DNA from: CAWJMD01 sp963843835
Lineage (GTDB): Bacteria; Actinomycetota; Actinomycetes; Actinomycetales; CAWJMD01
Length of the DNA: 64,000 nucleotides
Assembly (NCBI GenBank): GCA_963843835.1
Contig: CAWJMD010000004.1
Coordinates: 1 to 64,000 of the forward strand
Direction: 5' to 3'
Shown here: positions 44,200-52,515 of the stretch, one piece after another
Layout: every line of letters begins with the position of its first letter
Numbering within the stretch: position 1 is the stretch's first letter
The notes under the pieces: generated by a model
The model's database searches: none
What the model was told of the DNA's origin: nothing
The model's input: the letters and a program-made list of their open reading frames with translations, nothing else
Made by a program: the position numbers and the translations under genes

Positions 44200-44514
44200 G
44201 TGGTGGACGCCAGCCCCGCGCCACCGCAGACTGACGTGATGGCAGTGACGCCGGTCCCCGAGCACGGGGGAGTCGTCCTGGGCCGTGACAGGCCGGGACG
44301 GGCCCTGCGTGTCTCGGCGCACCCCGAGCTCGGGCGCGTGGTGCTCAGCCTCTGGGACGGCGCCCGCTGCATCGGGACCTTGCGGGTGGCACCCGAGGAC
44401 GTGCCCGACATGGTGAGGACGCTCACCGGCGCCGCGGTCAACGCTGCAGGACGGCCGCAGCCGCCGCCCACCGGGGACGCCCCGCGCCTGGTCGTCGTCC
44501 CCCCGCCGGACTGA
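44200..44514 (+). CDS. Conserved small protein of unknown function
   Basis: About 104 residues from GTG 44200 (GGGGAAGG just upstream) or 91 from ATG 44239. The core GRALRVSAHPELGRVVLSLW, then IGTLRVAPEDVPDMVRTL, is a pattern I have seen in unnamed actinobacterial proteins but cannot assign a function to. It is flanked by proline-rich ends, with no membrane segment. It is divergent from the EEP gene, and the second LOG gene follows after 42 bp. Confidence 0.62.
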   Translation: MVDASPAPPQTDVMAVTPVPEHGGVVLGRDRPGRALRVSAHPELGRVVLSLWDGARCIGTLRVAPEDVPDMVRTLTGAAVNAAGRPQPPPTGDAPRLVVVPPPD

Positions 44515-44556
44515 CCCGTCCGGCGGCCGGGTGCGCGTTCCTGTCAGGATGCATCG

Positions 44557-45138
44557 GTGGCCGTGATCTGCGTGTTCTGCTCGAGCTCCCTGCACATCGA
44601 CGGCGTCCACCTCGACCTGGCGGGCCGTCTCGGGACAGTGATCGCCGCCCGCGGGCACAGCCTGGTCTCGGGGGGCGGGCGCGTGTCGATGATGGGCGCC
44701 GTGGCTGCGGCGGCCCGGGCGGGCGGCGCGCACACGCTGGGCGTGATCCCCCACGCGCTGCACGGCCGCGAGGTGGCCGACCACGAGGCCGACGAGCTGC
44801 TGGTGACGCCCGGCATGCGTGAGCGCAAGGCGCTGATGGACAGCCGGTCGGACGCCTTCGTGGTGCTCCCCGGCGGTATCGGGACGTTGGAGGAGCTGCT
44901 CGAGATGTGGGTCTCGCGCTCCTTGGGGATGCACGACAAGCCGATCATCCTGTGCGACCCCACCGGCCTGTACGCCCGGCTGCACGACCTGGTCGACCAC
45001 CTGACGGGCGCCGGCTTCGTGCGGCCGGAGGCCGCGGGTCTGCTGCATTGGACGTCCTCCGCGGACGAGGCCGTCGCCGCGGTGGAGACGGCGCTCGCCC
45101 CGCCCCCAGGGCCGACCGTCGTCGAGGTCGTCGAGTGA
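44557..45138 (+). CDS. LOG-family protein (cytokinin riboside 5'-monophosphate phosphoribohydrolase type), second of two
   Basis: A 193-residue protein with the compact LOG form: VICVFCSSSLHIDGVHLDLA at the N-terminus, SGGGRVSMMGAVA (first active-site loop), MRERKALMDSRSDAFVVLPG and PGGIGTLEELLEMW (second). Length is typical for TIGR00730 enzymes. Start GTG 44557 has CAGGAT 6 nt upstream, a possible leaderless promoter. Together with 42461 this is the same paralog pairing known near dapE and folP2 in mycobacteria. Its stop overlaps the next gene start. Confidence 0.9.
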   Translation: MAVICVFCSSSLHIDGVHLDLAGRLGTVIAARGHSLVSGGGRVSMMGAVAAAARAGGAHTLGVIPHALHGREVADHEADELLVTPGMRERKALMDSRSDAFVVLPGGIGTLEELLEMWVSRSLGMHDKPIILCDPTGLYARLHDLVDHLTGAGFVRPEAAGLLHWTSSADEAVAAVETALAPPPGPTVVEVVE

Positions 45139-45863
45139 TCGTCGCGGCGGCGCTGGTGCCCCAGGCGCCGTTGCTGCTGCCGGGACTGAGCGGACGGGGG
45201 CACCCGGTGGCCTCCGTGGGCTCGGCCGCCGCGCGGGTCGTCGCCGAGCTGGTCGAGGCGGCGCCCGACGAGATCGTGCTGGTCGCGTCGGGCGACGTCA
45301 CCTCCACGCCCCCTGTGCGAGGCGACCTGGGCCTGCACCGCTGGGGAGTGGGTCGAGGCACGCCTACCCGGCCGTCCGCGGACGGGGCGCCTCACCCGGT
45401 GCCGCTGCCTTTCGCGGTCGGCGCCACGCTGCTCGCCTCCGCCGGGTGGCAGGGGCCGTGCCGGTGGGAGCAGGTCGGCTGGTCGGACGCCGGCACGGCG
45501 GCGGCCGGCGTCGGCTCCCGGCTGGCGGCGGGCACGGACCGGACCGGTCTCCTCGTGCTGGGAGACGGTGGCGCGCGCCGGACCGTGAAGGCGCCCGGTC
45601 ATCTCGACGAACGGGCCGCAGCGTTCGACGACTCGCTCGTCGACGCGCTCACGACACAGCCGGCACGGCTGGTCGACGTCGACGCGGCCGTCGCGGCGGA
45701 GCTGATGGTGTCGGGACTGCCCGCGTGGCAGGCGCTCGCGGGCGCCCTCGGCGCGCCAACGAGCTCGGGGGAGGCCACCACGTCCCGGCGGACGGTCGAC
45801 CTACGCTCTGTCGCAGACCCTTTCGGCGTCCTCTACGTGGTCGGCTGGGTCGGCCCAGGCTGA
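45135..45863 (+). CDS. Class III extradiol dioxygenase-like protein of unknown function
   Basis: A 242-residue protein from GTG 45135, overlapping the LOG gene stop by 4 nt. The start VIVAAALVPQAPLLLPGLSG and later LLVLGDGGARRT and LPAWQALAGALG resemble the LigB/MEMO-like fold seen in the uncharacterised mycobacterial Rv2728c group. The metal-ligand histidines of true dioxygenases are not evident, so catalysis is doubtful. Co-translation with the LOG protein suggests a shared pathway. Confidence 0.65.
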   Translation: MIVAAALVPQAPLLLPGLSGRGHPVASVGSAAARVVAELVEAAPDEIVLVASGDVTSTPPVRGDLGLHRWGVGRGTPTRPSADGAPHPVPLPFAVGATLLASAGWQGPCRWEQVGWSDAGTAAAGVGSRLAAGTDRTGLLVLGDGGARRTVKAPGHLDERAAAFDDSLVDALTTQPARLVDVDAAVAAELMVSGLPAWQALAGALGAPTSSGEATTSRRTVDLRSVADPFGVLYVVGWVGPG

Positions 45864-45891
45864 GTCGTGGCCCGGGGAGAGCGGCAACCAC

Positions 45892-46773
45892 TCAGGCCAG
45901 GCCACGCACCGTCAGCGCCGGCGGGAGGTCGCCGTGGATCACCGCGACCATGTCGAGCACGTCCCGCGTCTGCGCCACCTCGTGCGCGCGGAACACCATG
46001 GCTCCCTGCCAGGCGCTGACGGCGGTAGCCGCCAGCGTGCCGGTGAGCCGCTCGTCCAAGGGGCGTCCGAGGGCCTCGCCGACGAAGTCCTTGTTGGACA
46101 ACGACACCAGCACGGGCCACCCGGTGGCGACGAGCTCGCTGAGGCGCCTGGTCACCTCCAGCGAGTGCCAGGTGTTCTTGCCGAAGTCGTGCGCCGGGTC
46201 GATCAGCAGCCGCGAGGGATCCACCCCGGCTCCGACGGCGCGCGTGGCCAGGTCGGTGGTGCGGGCGACGACGTCGGCGACGACGTCGTCGTAGCCGACC
46301 CGGTGCGGGCGGGTGCGCGCGACGGCTCCGCCCGCGTGCGCGCAGACGAGCCCGGCGCCGAACTCCGCTGCCACGGCGGCGACCTGGGCGTCGACACCAC
46401 CCCAGGTGTCGTTCACCAGGTCGGCTCCCTCGGCACACACCGCCCTCGCCACCTCGTGCCGGTAGGTGTCGACGCTGATCAGCAGGTCGGGGTACCTGGC
46501 CCGCACGGTCCCCACGAACGGCGCGGTGCGCTCGATCTCCTCGGCCAACGTCACCTCGCCGCCCGGTGCCGCCTTCACGCCCCCGATGTCGACGATGTCG
46601 GCGCCCTCTGCGACGACCTGGTCGACCCGGGCGAGGGCTGCGTCCACGGCGTACGTGGCTCCGCGGTCGTAGAACGAGTCGGGGGTGCGGTTGACGATGG
46701 CCATCACGAGCCGGCGGTCGCGGCCGAACTCCTGACGGCCGAGCCGCAACGGCGTCAGGCCGGCCTCGTCCAC
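45892..46773 (-). CDS. folP2: Dihydropteroate synthase-family protein (FolP2-like)
   Basis: A 293-residue TIM-barrel protein with DHPS motifs: MAIVNRTPDSFYDRGATYAV, ADIVDIGGVKAAPGGEVT, SVDTYRHEVARA and the end segment GAMVFRAHEVAQTRDVLDM. I start it at GTG 46773 because TACGCT (46786-46781) lies 7 nt upstream; GTG 46791 is an alternative. The first motif departs from the usual G-I-x-N-V-TPDSF. The gene neighbourhood (LOG, DivIVA-domain, tag) equals that of mycobacterial folP2, whose product is not considered the main dihydropteroate synthase. Its role may therefore not be classical folate synthesis. Confidence 0.87.
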   Translation of the reverse strand: MDEAGLTPLRLGRQEFGRDRRLVMAIVNRTPDSFYDRGATYAVDAALARVDQVVAEGADIVDIGGVKAAPGGEVTLAEEIERTAPFVGTVRARYPDLLISVDTYRHEVARAVCAEGADLVNDTWGGVDAQVAAVAAEFGAGLVCAHAGGAVARTRPHRVGYDDVVADVVARTTDLATRAVGAGVDPSRLLIDPAHDFGKNTWHSLEVTRRLSELVATGWPVLVSLSNKDFVGEALGRPLDERLTGTLAATAVSAWQGAMVFRAHEVAQTRDVLDMVAVIHGDLPPALTVRGLA

Positions 46774-46863
46774 GTCTCGCAGCGTAGCCACCGGACCGCG
46801 CCGCCCGAGCGCCGCCCGGGCCGTGCCACCGCCGGGCGGCCCGCACGTGGCACGATGCCTCGC

Positions 46864-47229
46864 ATGGACCTCGCGCTGCTCCTGCTGGCCGTCGGCCTCG
46901 TCGGCGTGGTCGCGGCGGTGGCGACCGGACGGATCCGAGGCGGCCTCGACGAGCCGGTGCGGGGCCGGCCCGACCGGGCGCTGCCCGACGGGCCCCTGAC
47001 GGGACGCGACATCGAGCGTGTCCGCTTCAACCTGGCGGCGCGGGGCTACCGCATGGACGAGGTCGACGAGGCGCTCGACCGCCTGCGCGCGGAGCTCGAC
47101 GACCGTGACGCCCGCATCGCACAGCTGAGCGAGCGCGTGGGGGAGCCCGAGCGCGACCCCGATGTCGGGTCACAGGGCGGGACGGTCGAGCTCGCCAAGG
47201 ACCCACGGTCCGCGGACGCCGCGACGTGA
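46864..47229 (+). CDS. Small membrane-anchored DivIVA-domain protein
   Basis: A 121-residue protein from ATG 46864. One N-terminal helix (LALLLLAVGLVGVVAAVATG) is followed by a DivIVA-type motif (LTGRDIERVRFNLAARGYRM, then DEVDEALDRLRAELD) that begins a short coiled coil ending around LSERVGEP. DivIVA domains recognise curved membrane and scaffold polar growth; this short form corresponds to the uncharacterised protein near tagA in mycobacteria. CACGAT 7 nt before the ATG hints at leaderless translation. It overlaps the next start by 4 nt. Confidence 0.82.
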   Translation: MDLALLLLAVGLVGVVAAVATGRIRGGLDEPVRGRPDRALPDGPLTGRDIERVRFNLAARGYRMDEVDEALDRLRAELDDRDARIAQLSERVGEPERDPDVGSQGGTVELAKDPRSADAAT

Positions 47230-47690
47230 GCATCGACATCCGGGTCGAGACGCCACTGTCGCCCGAGCAGGCCTGGCGGGCGGTCACGGAGTGGACCGCC
47301 CACACCCGTCACGTCCCCTTCACCAGCGTCGTCGTGACGCGCGACGTGGGCGGCCTCGGGGACGAGTTCGTGGCGGTGACGCGTCTGGGTCCGCTCGTGC
47401 TGGAGGACCCGATGGTCGTGACCGGCTGGGTGCCGGTCTCGGGCGACGCTCCCGGGACGTGCGAGATCACGAAGACGGGACGCCGGGTGCTCGGCGGTGC
47501 ACGCATCACCGTCAGTGCCCATCCCGGTGGCGCGGTGGTCGACTGGCACGAGGAGATCACCCTGACCCCCTCGGCGGTGGAGGTCGTCAGCCGGCCCGGG
47601 GTCGGGATCGCCGGACGCTTCGTCTTCGGGCGCGCTGTCCGCCGGCTGCTGGCCGACGCCGAGCGGGCCGAGGGGCGTGCCGGTGGCTGA
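47226..47690 (+). CDS. SRPBCC/START-like small-molecule-binding protein
   Basis: A 154-residue protein from GTG 47226, coupled to the preceding stop. It has the polyketide-cyclase/Bet v1 pattern: SIDIRVETPLSPEQAWRAVT near the start, alternating beta strands (DEFVAVTRLGPLVLEDPMVV; TVSAHPGGAVVDWHEEITL) and a long C-terminal helix. The family binds hydrophobic ligands; no catalytic residues can be assigned. It sits in a run with the DivIVA-domain gene and tag. Confidence 0.78.
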   Translation: MSIDIRVETPLSPEQAWRAVTEWTAHTRHVPFTSVVVTRDVGGLGDEFVAVTRLGPLVLEDPMVVTGWVPVSGDAPGTCEITKTGRRVLGGARITVSAHPGGAVVDWHEEITLTPSAVEVVSRPGVGIAGRFVFGRAVRRLLADAERAEGRAGG

Positions 47691-47700
47691 GGGGTCCGAC

Positions 47701-48297
47701 ATGCCCCTGCCCGTCACGGGTCTGGTCACGGGGGGCGACGGGTTCGACCGGTGCGGCTGGGCCGGGTCGACCCCGGACTACCTCACGTACCACGACGAGG
47801 AGTGGGGCCGCCCGGTCCACGGCGAGCAGCGGCTGTACGAGCGCCTCAGCCTGGAGGCCTTCCAGTCCGGGCTCTCGTGGCTCACCATCCTGCGCAAGCG
47901 CGAGGCGTTCCGCGCGGCGTTCGACGGCTTCGACCCCGAGCGGGTGGTGCGCTACGACGACGACGACCGCCGGCGCCTGCTGGCGGACGCGGGCATCGTC
48001 CGCAACCGCGCCAAGGTCGACGCCACGATCACGAACGCGCGGGCCGTCCTCGACCTGCGTGACCGGGTACCCGGCGGCCTCGACGCACTGGTCTGGTCGT
48101 TCGCCCCCGATCCCGACCGCCGGCCCGCCCCGCGTCACCTCACCGACGTCCCGGCGACCACCCCGGAGTCGGTCGCCCTGGCGAAGGCGTTGAAGCGCAA
48201 CGGCTTCGTGTTCGTCGGACCCACGACGGCGTACGCGGCGATGCAGGCCTGCGGTCTGGTCGACGACCACCTGGTCGGTTGCGTGGCCCGCTCGTGA
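47701..48297 (+). CDS. tag: DNA-3-methyladenine glycosylase I
   Basis: A 198-residue protein from ATG 47701 with GAGGGG 6-7 nt upstream. Family landmarks: FDRCGWAGSTPDYLTYHDEE followed by WGRPVHG (zinc ligands Cys and His, and the conserved W), SLEAFQSGLSWLTILRKREA and the C-terminal FVGPTTAYAAMQACGLVDDH, then LVGC. It excises 3-methyladenine from alkylated DNA. It overlaps the following mannosyltransferase-like gene by 4 nt. Confidence 0.94.
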   Translation: MPLPVTGLVTGGDGFDRCGWAGSTPDYLTYHDEEWGRPVHGEQRLYERLSLEAFQSGLSWLTILRKREAFRAAFDGFDPERVVRYDDDDRRRLLADAGIVRNRAKVDATITNARAVLDLRDRVPGGLDALVWSFAPDPDRRPAPRHLTDVPATTPESVALAKALKRNGFVFVGPTTAYAAMQACGLVDDHLVGCVARS

Positions 48298-49527
48298 GCG
48301 AGGGCACCACCGTCACCCAGGAGAGCCCGCCCCGAGGTGCCGTCGCGCAGGCCGTCGCGCAGGCCCTCGCGCGGGCGGGAGCGCTGCCGGGCTGGGTGCT
48401 CGCGCTGGGGGTCTACCTGCTGACCCGGGTCGTGGTGCTGGCCTTCACCCTGGTCGCCGCGAGGACGCAGGCTCGCGAACCTGTGGACGCCCGGCTCGCC
48501 CGGCTACCTCGACTTCGTGTCGATGTGGGACGGGGACCGCTACCGCGTGATCTCCGAGCAGGGCTACCCGCTGCCGCTGCCCGTCGACGGGCTCGGCGCC
48601 CCCACGCAGAGCGAGTGGGCGTTCTACCCGGCCTACCCCGCTGTCGTGAGGCTCGTGCGCGAGCTGACGGGGCTCGGGTTCGAGACGGTCGCCTCCGGGC
48701 TCAGCCTCGTGCTCGGTGCTGTCGCAGCGGTCGTCGTCCACCAGCTCTTCCGGACGCGGGCGTCTCGCACCGACGCGCTCGTAGGGGTCGCCGTGGTCGG
48801 CGTCTTCCCCTCGGCGGCGGTGCTGCAGTACGCGTACAGCGAGGCCCTGTGCCTGCTCGCCCTCGCGGTGGGCCTGCTGCTGGTCACGCGCCGCCGCTAC
48901 CTGGCGGCGATGGCGCCCGTGGTCGTGCTGGGCCTGGCCAGGCCGGCGGGCGTGCCCTTCGTGCTCGTCGTGCTGGTGCACCTCGCGCTGCGGTGGCGCG
49001 ACCGTGGTGTCGACCGCTTCGACCTCGGGGAGCGCCTGCGCCTGATGGGACTGCTGGCCGTCACGGGGGTCTCCGCGCTGGCCTGGCCCGCGGCCACGGC
49101 TTTCGCGGGAGGGCGCGTCGACGCCTACACGGCCGTGCAGGTGGCGTGGCGGGTGTCCGACCGGATGGAGTACTTCACGCCCTGGGTGTGGATCTCTCGG
49201 TACCTCTTCGACGGGCGGGGACCCGTGCTGCTGCTGGCGCTGGTGGTCGGCGTGGTGGCGCTGCTGGTGGCGCCCGTCACGCGCAGCCTCGGACCCGAGA
49301 TGTGGACGTGGTGCGCGGGCTACGTGCTGTACCTGGCGGCCGTGCTCGACCCGTTCACGTCCGTGTTCCGCTTTCTGCTTCTCCTGTTCCCGCTCGCTCT
49401 CGTCGTGGTGTGGGCCCTGCGCGCGGTCTGGGCGAGGTCGGCGTGGATCGCGGCGTCGCTGGTCGCCCAGTGGTGGTGGATCAGCGTGCTGTGGGTGTTC
49501 AGCCCGCCGAGCGACTACCCGCCGTGA
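48294..49527 (+). CDS. PIG-V/mannosyltransferase-like membrane protein, frameshifted near its N-terminus
   Basis: Translation should begin at GTG 48294, overlapping the tag stop, and reads GALPGWVLALGVYLLTRVVV, then LAFTLVAARTQA. At about 48470-48485 the coding frame changes: NLWTPGSPGYLDFVSMWDGD and all later helices lie in another frame that runs to 49527. The WDGDRYRVISEQGYP loop with an acidic pair and the many hydrophobic helices fit PIG-V-like dolichol-sugar mannosyltransferases. A single-base insertion, a sequencing error or a real inactivation explains the break. ATG 48517 could start a shorter product lacking the first helix and catalytic-side loop. Confidence 0.68.
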
Positions 49528-49548
49528 CCCCGATGCGCGCGAGGGGTT

Positions 49549-50376
49549 TCAGCGTCCGCTGAACCGGGGTGCGCGCTTGGCGAGGAAGGCCTCGACGGCT
49601 TCCGCGTGGTCGGCGGTCGCTCCGGTGCGGGCCATCCACTCCCCCTCGAGGTCGAGGGACTCGTCGAGGTCGTGCGTGAGGGAGAAGCGGGTGACCTCAC
49701 GCAGGGCGGCGTAGGCGACCGTCGGGCCCGCCGCGAGCTCCGCGGCCACGGCGCGGGCGCGGTCGGCGAGGTCGGCGTCCGGCACGACCTCGGACGCCAG
49801 GCCGAGGGACAGCGCCTCGGCCGACCCGACGGTGCGGGGTCGGAGCAGGAGGTCGCGGGCGCGGCCCAGGCCGATCAGCCGGGGCAGGTACCAGGAAGCC
49901 CCGGTGTCGGCGGAGAGGGCGATGCCGGCGAAGGCCAGGTTGAACCCGGCCGACTCGGCCACGATCCGCAGGTCGGCGGCCATCGCCAGCGATGCGCCCG
50001 CACCGGCGGCGACGCCGTTGAGGCCGGCCACCACGGGCTTCGGCATCGTGGCGAGCGCGCGCGCGATCGGGTTGTAGTGCTCAGGCACGGTGTGCCACAG
50101 CGACTCGTCGGCACTCGTCAGCAGCCGGACGTGCTCGCGCAGGTCCTGTCCCACGCAGAACGCACGGCCCGTGCCGGTCAGCAGCAGGCATCGCACCGCC
50201 TCGTCCTCCGCGGCGGCCGTGACGGCCTCCAGGAGCGCCACCTTCGTGGGGGTGTCGAGGGCGTTCATCTGCTCGGGGCGGTCGAACGTGATGGTGCCCA
50301 CCGCGTCCGCGACCTCGTAGCGGACGGTTCCCCGCGGGGTCGGCGAGGACTCTGCGGGGGCGGACGGCTGGTTCAC
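49549..50376 (-). CDS. Enoyl-CoA hydratase/isomerase-family protein
   Basis: A 275-residue crotonase-fold protein from GTG 50376 (GGAGG upstream). It shows GTITFDRPEQMNALDTPTKV, the oxyanion-hole segment GRAFCVGQDLREH, and KPVVAGLNGVAAGAGASLAM with AADLRIVAESAGFNLAFAGI, then ALSADTGASWYLPRLIG. An aspartate (SADTG) sits where one catalytic glutamate is found in hydratases, which is common in PaaG-type isomerases. It may act in phenylacetate or fatty-acid breakdown. It converges with the mannosyltransferase-like gene. Confidence 0.87.
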   Translation of the reverse strand: MNQPSAPAESSPTPRGTVRYEVADAVGTITFDRPEQMNALDTPTKVALLEAVTAAAEDEAVRCLLLTGTGRAFCVGQDLREHVRLLTSADESLWHTVPEHYNPIARALATMPKPVVAGLNGVAAGAGASLAMAADLRIVAESAGFNLAFAGIALSADTGASWYLPRLIGLGRARDLLLRPRTVGSAEALSLGLASEVVPDADLADRARAVAAELAAGPTVAYAALREVTRFSLTHDLDESLDLEGEWMARTGATADHAEAVEAFLAKRAPRFSGR

Positions 50377-50555
50377 GTGACCTCCAGGAGCGCGGGGACG
50401 AGGGGCCGATCGGGTCGCCGTGAGCGGGTGTGGTTTCGCGGACCGGCCCCGTCACGGGATAATGGCGCAGATCACGCTGCGAACACCGGTTCCGTCCTGC
50501 GCGGACCGGCGACCCAGGTGTCGCGCGGCGACCGTAACAGGAAGGGGTACCGCTG

Positions 50556-50723
50556 ATGGCGGCCATGAAGCCGAGGACGGGTGACGGGCCTCTCGAGGTC
50601 ACCAAGGAGGGGCGCGGCATCGTCATGCGGATGCCTCTGGAGGGCGGTGGCCGGCTCGTGGTGGAGATGACACCGGACGAGGCGACCTCTCTCGGCGACG
50701 CGCTGAAGTCGGCCGTCGGCTGA
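50556..50723 (+). CDS. 55-residue DUF3117 protein (Rv1211-like)
   Basis: A complete short gene: ATG 50556 with AGGAAGGGG upstream, stop TGA at 50721-50723. The 55-residue product begins MAAMKPRTGDGPLEVTKEGR, continues MRMPLEGGGRLVVEMTPDEA and ends in SLGDALKSAVG. This is the highly conserved actinobacterial DUF3117 family, encoded between tagA and the sigE region in mycobacteria (Rv1211). Its function is unknown. A strong hairpin terminator follows. Confidence 0.88.
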   Translation: MAAMKPRTGDGPLEVTKEGRGIVMRMPLEGGGRLVVEMTPDEATSLGDALKSAVG

Positions 50724-50743
50724 CGCAGCCGACGCCCGCCGAC

Positions 50744-50794
50744 ACGACGAGGCCCGGTGCTGGGGAGGTGCTCCCCGGCGCCGGGCCTCGTCGT
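50744..50794 (+). terminator. Hairpin terminator after the DUF3117 gene
   Basis: ACGACGAGGCCCGG (50744-50757) pairs perfectly with 50781-50794, and an inner GGGG/CCCC pair lies in the loop. It is 20 bp after the stop and upstream of the leaderless aminopeptidase promoter. Confidence 0.8.
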
Positions 50795-50862
50795 ACCCGC
50801 CGCGGGGCGGCAGGGAAGGGAGGCCGGGACACGGGGCCGTCCGGTCTGGGTAGGTTGGCCCC

Positions 50863-52476
50863 GTGGCTGCCAAGAACACCCGCCCAGAGGGAACAGACCG
50901 CCCCGCCGACACCGTGCTGACCGAGCGGGAGATGCCGCGGCTCCACGCCGTCCGGTCGGGCGCACTGAGCCGGTCCCGGGGGGCGGACGTCCTCGCCGTT
51001 CCCGTCGGGCCACCCTCCTCCTCCGGTGAGGTGCCAGAGCCCGGACCGGGGACCCGGCTCGCTCTGGACGCCGCTGGGCTGGACCTCGCCGAGGTCAGCT
51101 CACAGGCCCGGTTCACCGGCGGGGCGGGGTCGCTCGTCGCCTTCCCCGTCGCCCGGCTGGCAGAGGGCGCTGGTTCCGGGGAGCCCGGCGGTGGGGACCA
51201 GCAGCCGTACCCGGGTCGTCTCGTCCTGGTGGGCACCGGTGACGGCTCGGCGACCGCGCTCCGTCGCGCGGGCGCGGCCCTCGCCCGTTCGTGCACCGGG
51301 GCGTCACGCCTGTCGACCACCGTGGCGTCGGGGCTGGGTGCCTCGCCGGCCCAGGCGTTCGCGGAGGGCCTCCTGCTCGGCGCCTACACGCCCCCGCGCT
51401 CGGGGTCCGGCGACGGCCCGCCCTCCGCCGTCGGCGAGGTCGACCTGCTGGGGCTTCGCCACGACGGAGCGGTCGCCGGCGCCACCGAGGCGGCCCGGGC
51501 GACGTGGCTGTCCCGCGATCTGGCCGCCACCCCGTCGTCGACGAAGAACCCCGCCTGGGTCGCGCGCACCGCGAGGGCGCTGGCGGCCGAGGTGCCCGGG
51601 CTCGAGGTCGAGGTGCTGCAGGGGGGCGAGCTGGAGGAGCAGGGTTTCGGCGGCATCGTCGCCGTCGGTCGCGGTTCGGTCAGCCCACCCGCCCTCGTGC
51701 GCGTCACGTGGCCCGGGGTCAAGGGCGCCAGGGCCGAGTCGCGGCACGTGGTGATGGTCGGCAAGGGCATCACGTTCGACTCCGGCGGCCTGTCGATCAA
51801 GCCCCGCGAGCCGATGATCCCGATGAAGACCGACATGAGCGGGGCAGGAGTCGTGCTCGCCGCCGTGCTGGCCGCCGCACGTCGCGGGGTGCCGTACCGG
51901 GTCACGGCCGTGCTGGCGCTCGCTGAGAACGCGGTCGGTGGGTCGGCGTACCGCCCCGGGGACGTCGTCACCGTCTGGGGCGGCACCACCGTCGAGGTCG
52001 CCAACACCGACGCGGAGGGCCGCATGGTGCTGGCCGACGCCCTCGCGTGGGCCGACGCCACCCTCGACCCCGACGTGCTGGTCGACGTGGCCACTCTGAC
52101 CGGCGCGGCCTCCCAGGGCCTCGGCCGACGGCACGCGGCCCTGTACACCGCGGACGAGCGGCTCGCGTCGAGCCTCGTCTCGGCCGGCGAGGGCACCGGC
52201 GAGCGGGTCTGGAGGATGCCGCTGGTGGAGGACTACCGACCGGTGCTGGAGTCCGAGGTCGCGGACCTGCGCCACGTGCCCGCCGACTCGCGCTTCGGTG
52301 GCGGGGGCTCCATCACGGCGGCGCTGTTCCTGCGCGAGTTCGTCGGCCACCGGCGCTGGGCGCACCTCGACGTCGCCGGCCCCTCCAGGGCGGACCGGGA
52401 CGAGTACGAGGTCTGCAAGGGCGCCACGGGCTATGGCGCCCGCCTCCTGCTGCGCTGGCTGTCGTCGCAGCGCTGA
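50863..52476 (+). CDS. pepA: Leucyl aminopeptidase (M17)
   Basis: A 537-residue protein whose C-terminal catalytic half has the M17 signatures: VGKGITFDSGGLSIKP with metal-binding Lys and Asp, MKTDMSGAG, and NTDAEGRMVLADALAWADA with Asp and Glu ligands and the catalytic Arg. The N-terminal domain (about 1-200) is the usual variable part. It trims N-terminal residues from peptides in the cytoplasm, a reasonable partner for the peptide importer at 19-26 kb. TAGGTT (50851-50856) lies exactly 6 nt before GTG 50863, so the mRNA is probably leaderless. Confidence 0.93.
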   Translation: MAAKNTRPEGTDRPADTVLTEREMPRLHAVRSGALSRSRGADVLAVPVGPPSSSGEVPEPGPGTRLALDAAGLDLAEVSSQARFTGGAGSLVAFPVARLAEGAGSGEPGGGDQQPYPGRLVLVGTGDGSATALRRAGAALARSCTGASRLSTTVASGLGASPAQAFAEGLLLGAYTPPRSGSGDGPPSAVGEVDLLGLRHDGAVAGATEAARATWLSRDLAATPSSTKNPAWVARTARALAAEVPGLEVEVLQGGELEEQGFGGIVAVGRGSVSPPALVRVTWPGVKGARAESRHVVMVGKGITFDSGGLSIKPREPMIPMKTDMSGAGVVLAAVLAAARRGVPYRVTAVLALAENAVGGSAYRPGDVVTVWGGTTVEVANTDAEGRMVLADALAWADATLDPDVLVDVATLTGAASQGLGRRHAALYTADERLASSLVSAGEGTGERVWRMPLVEDYRPVLESEVADLRHVPADSRFGGGGSITAALFLREFVGHRRWAHLDVAGPSRADRDEYEVCKGATGYGARLLLRWLSSQR

Positions 52477-52494
52477 CGCCCGGTCCACCGGGCG
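52477..52494. terminator. Short bidirectional hairpin between convergent genes
   Basis: CGCCCGG and CCGGGCG form a perfect 7-bp stem around the loop TCCA, starting directly after the pepA stop codon and 22 bp from the methyltransferase stop. Confidence 0.6.
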
Positions 52495-52515
52495 CCGGTC
52501 GACGCGCGAGCGACG

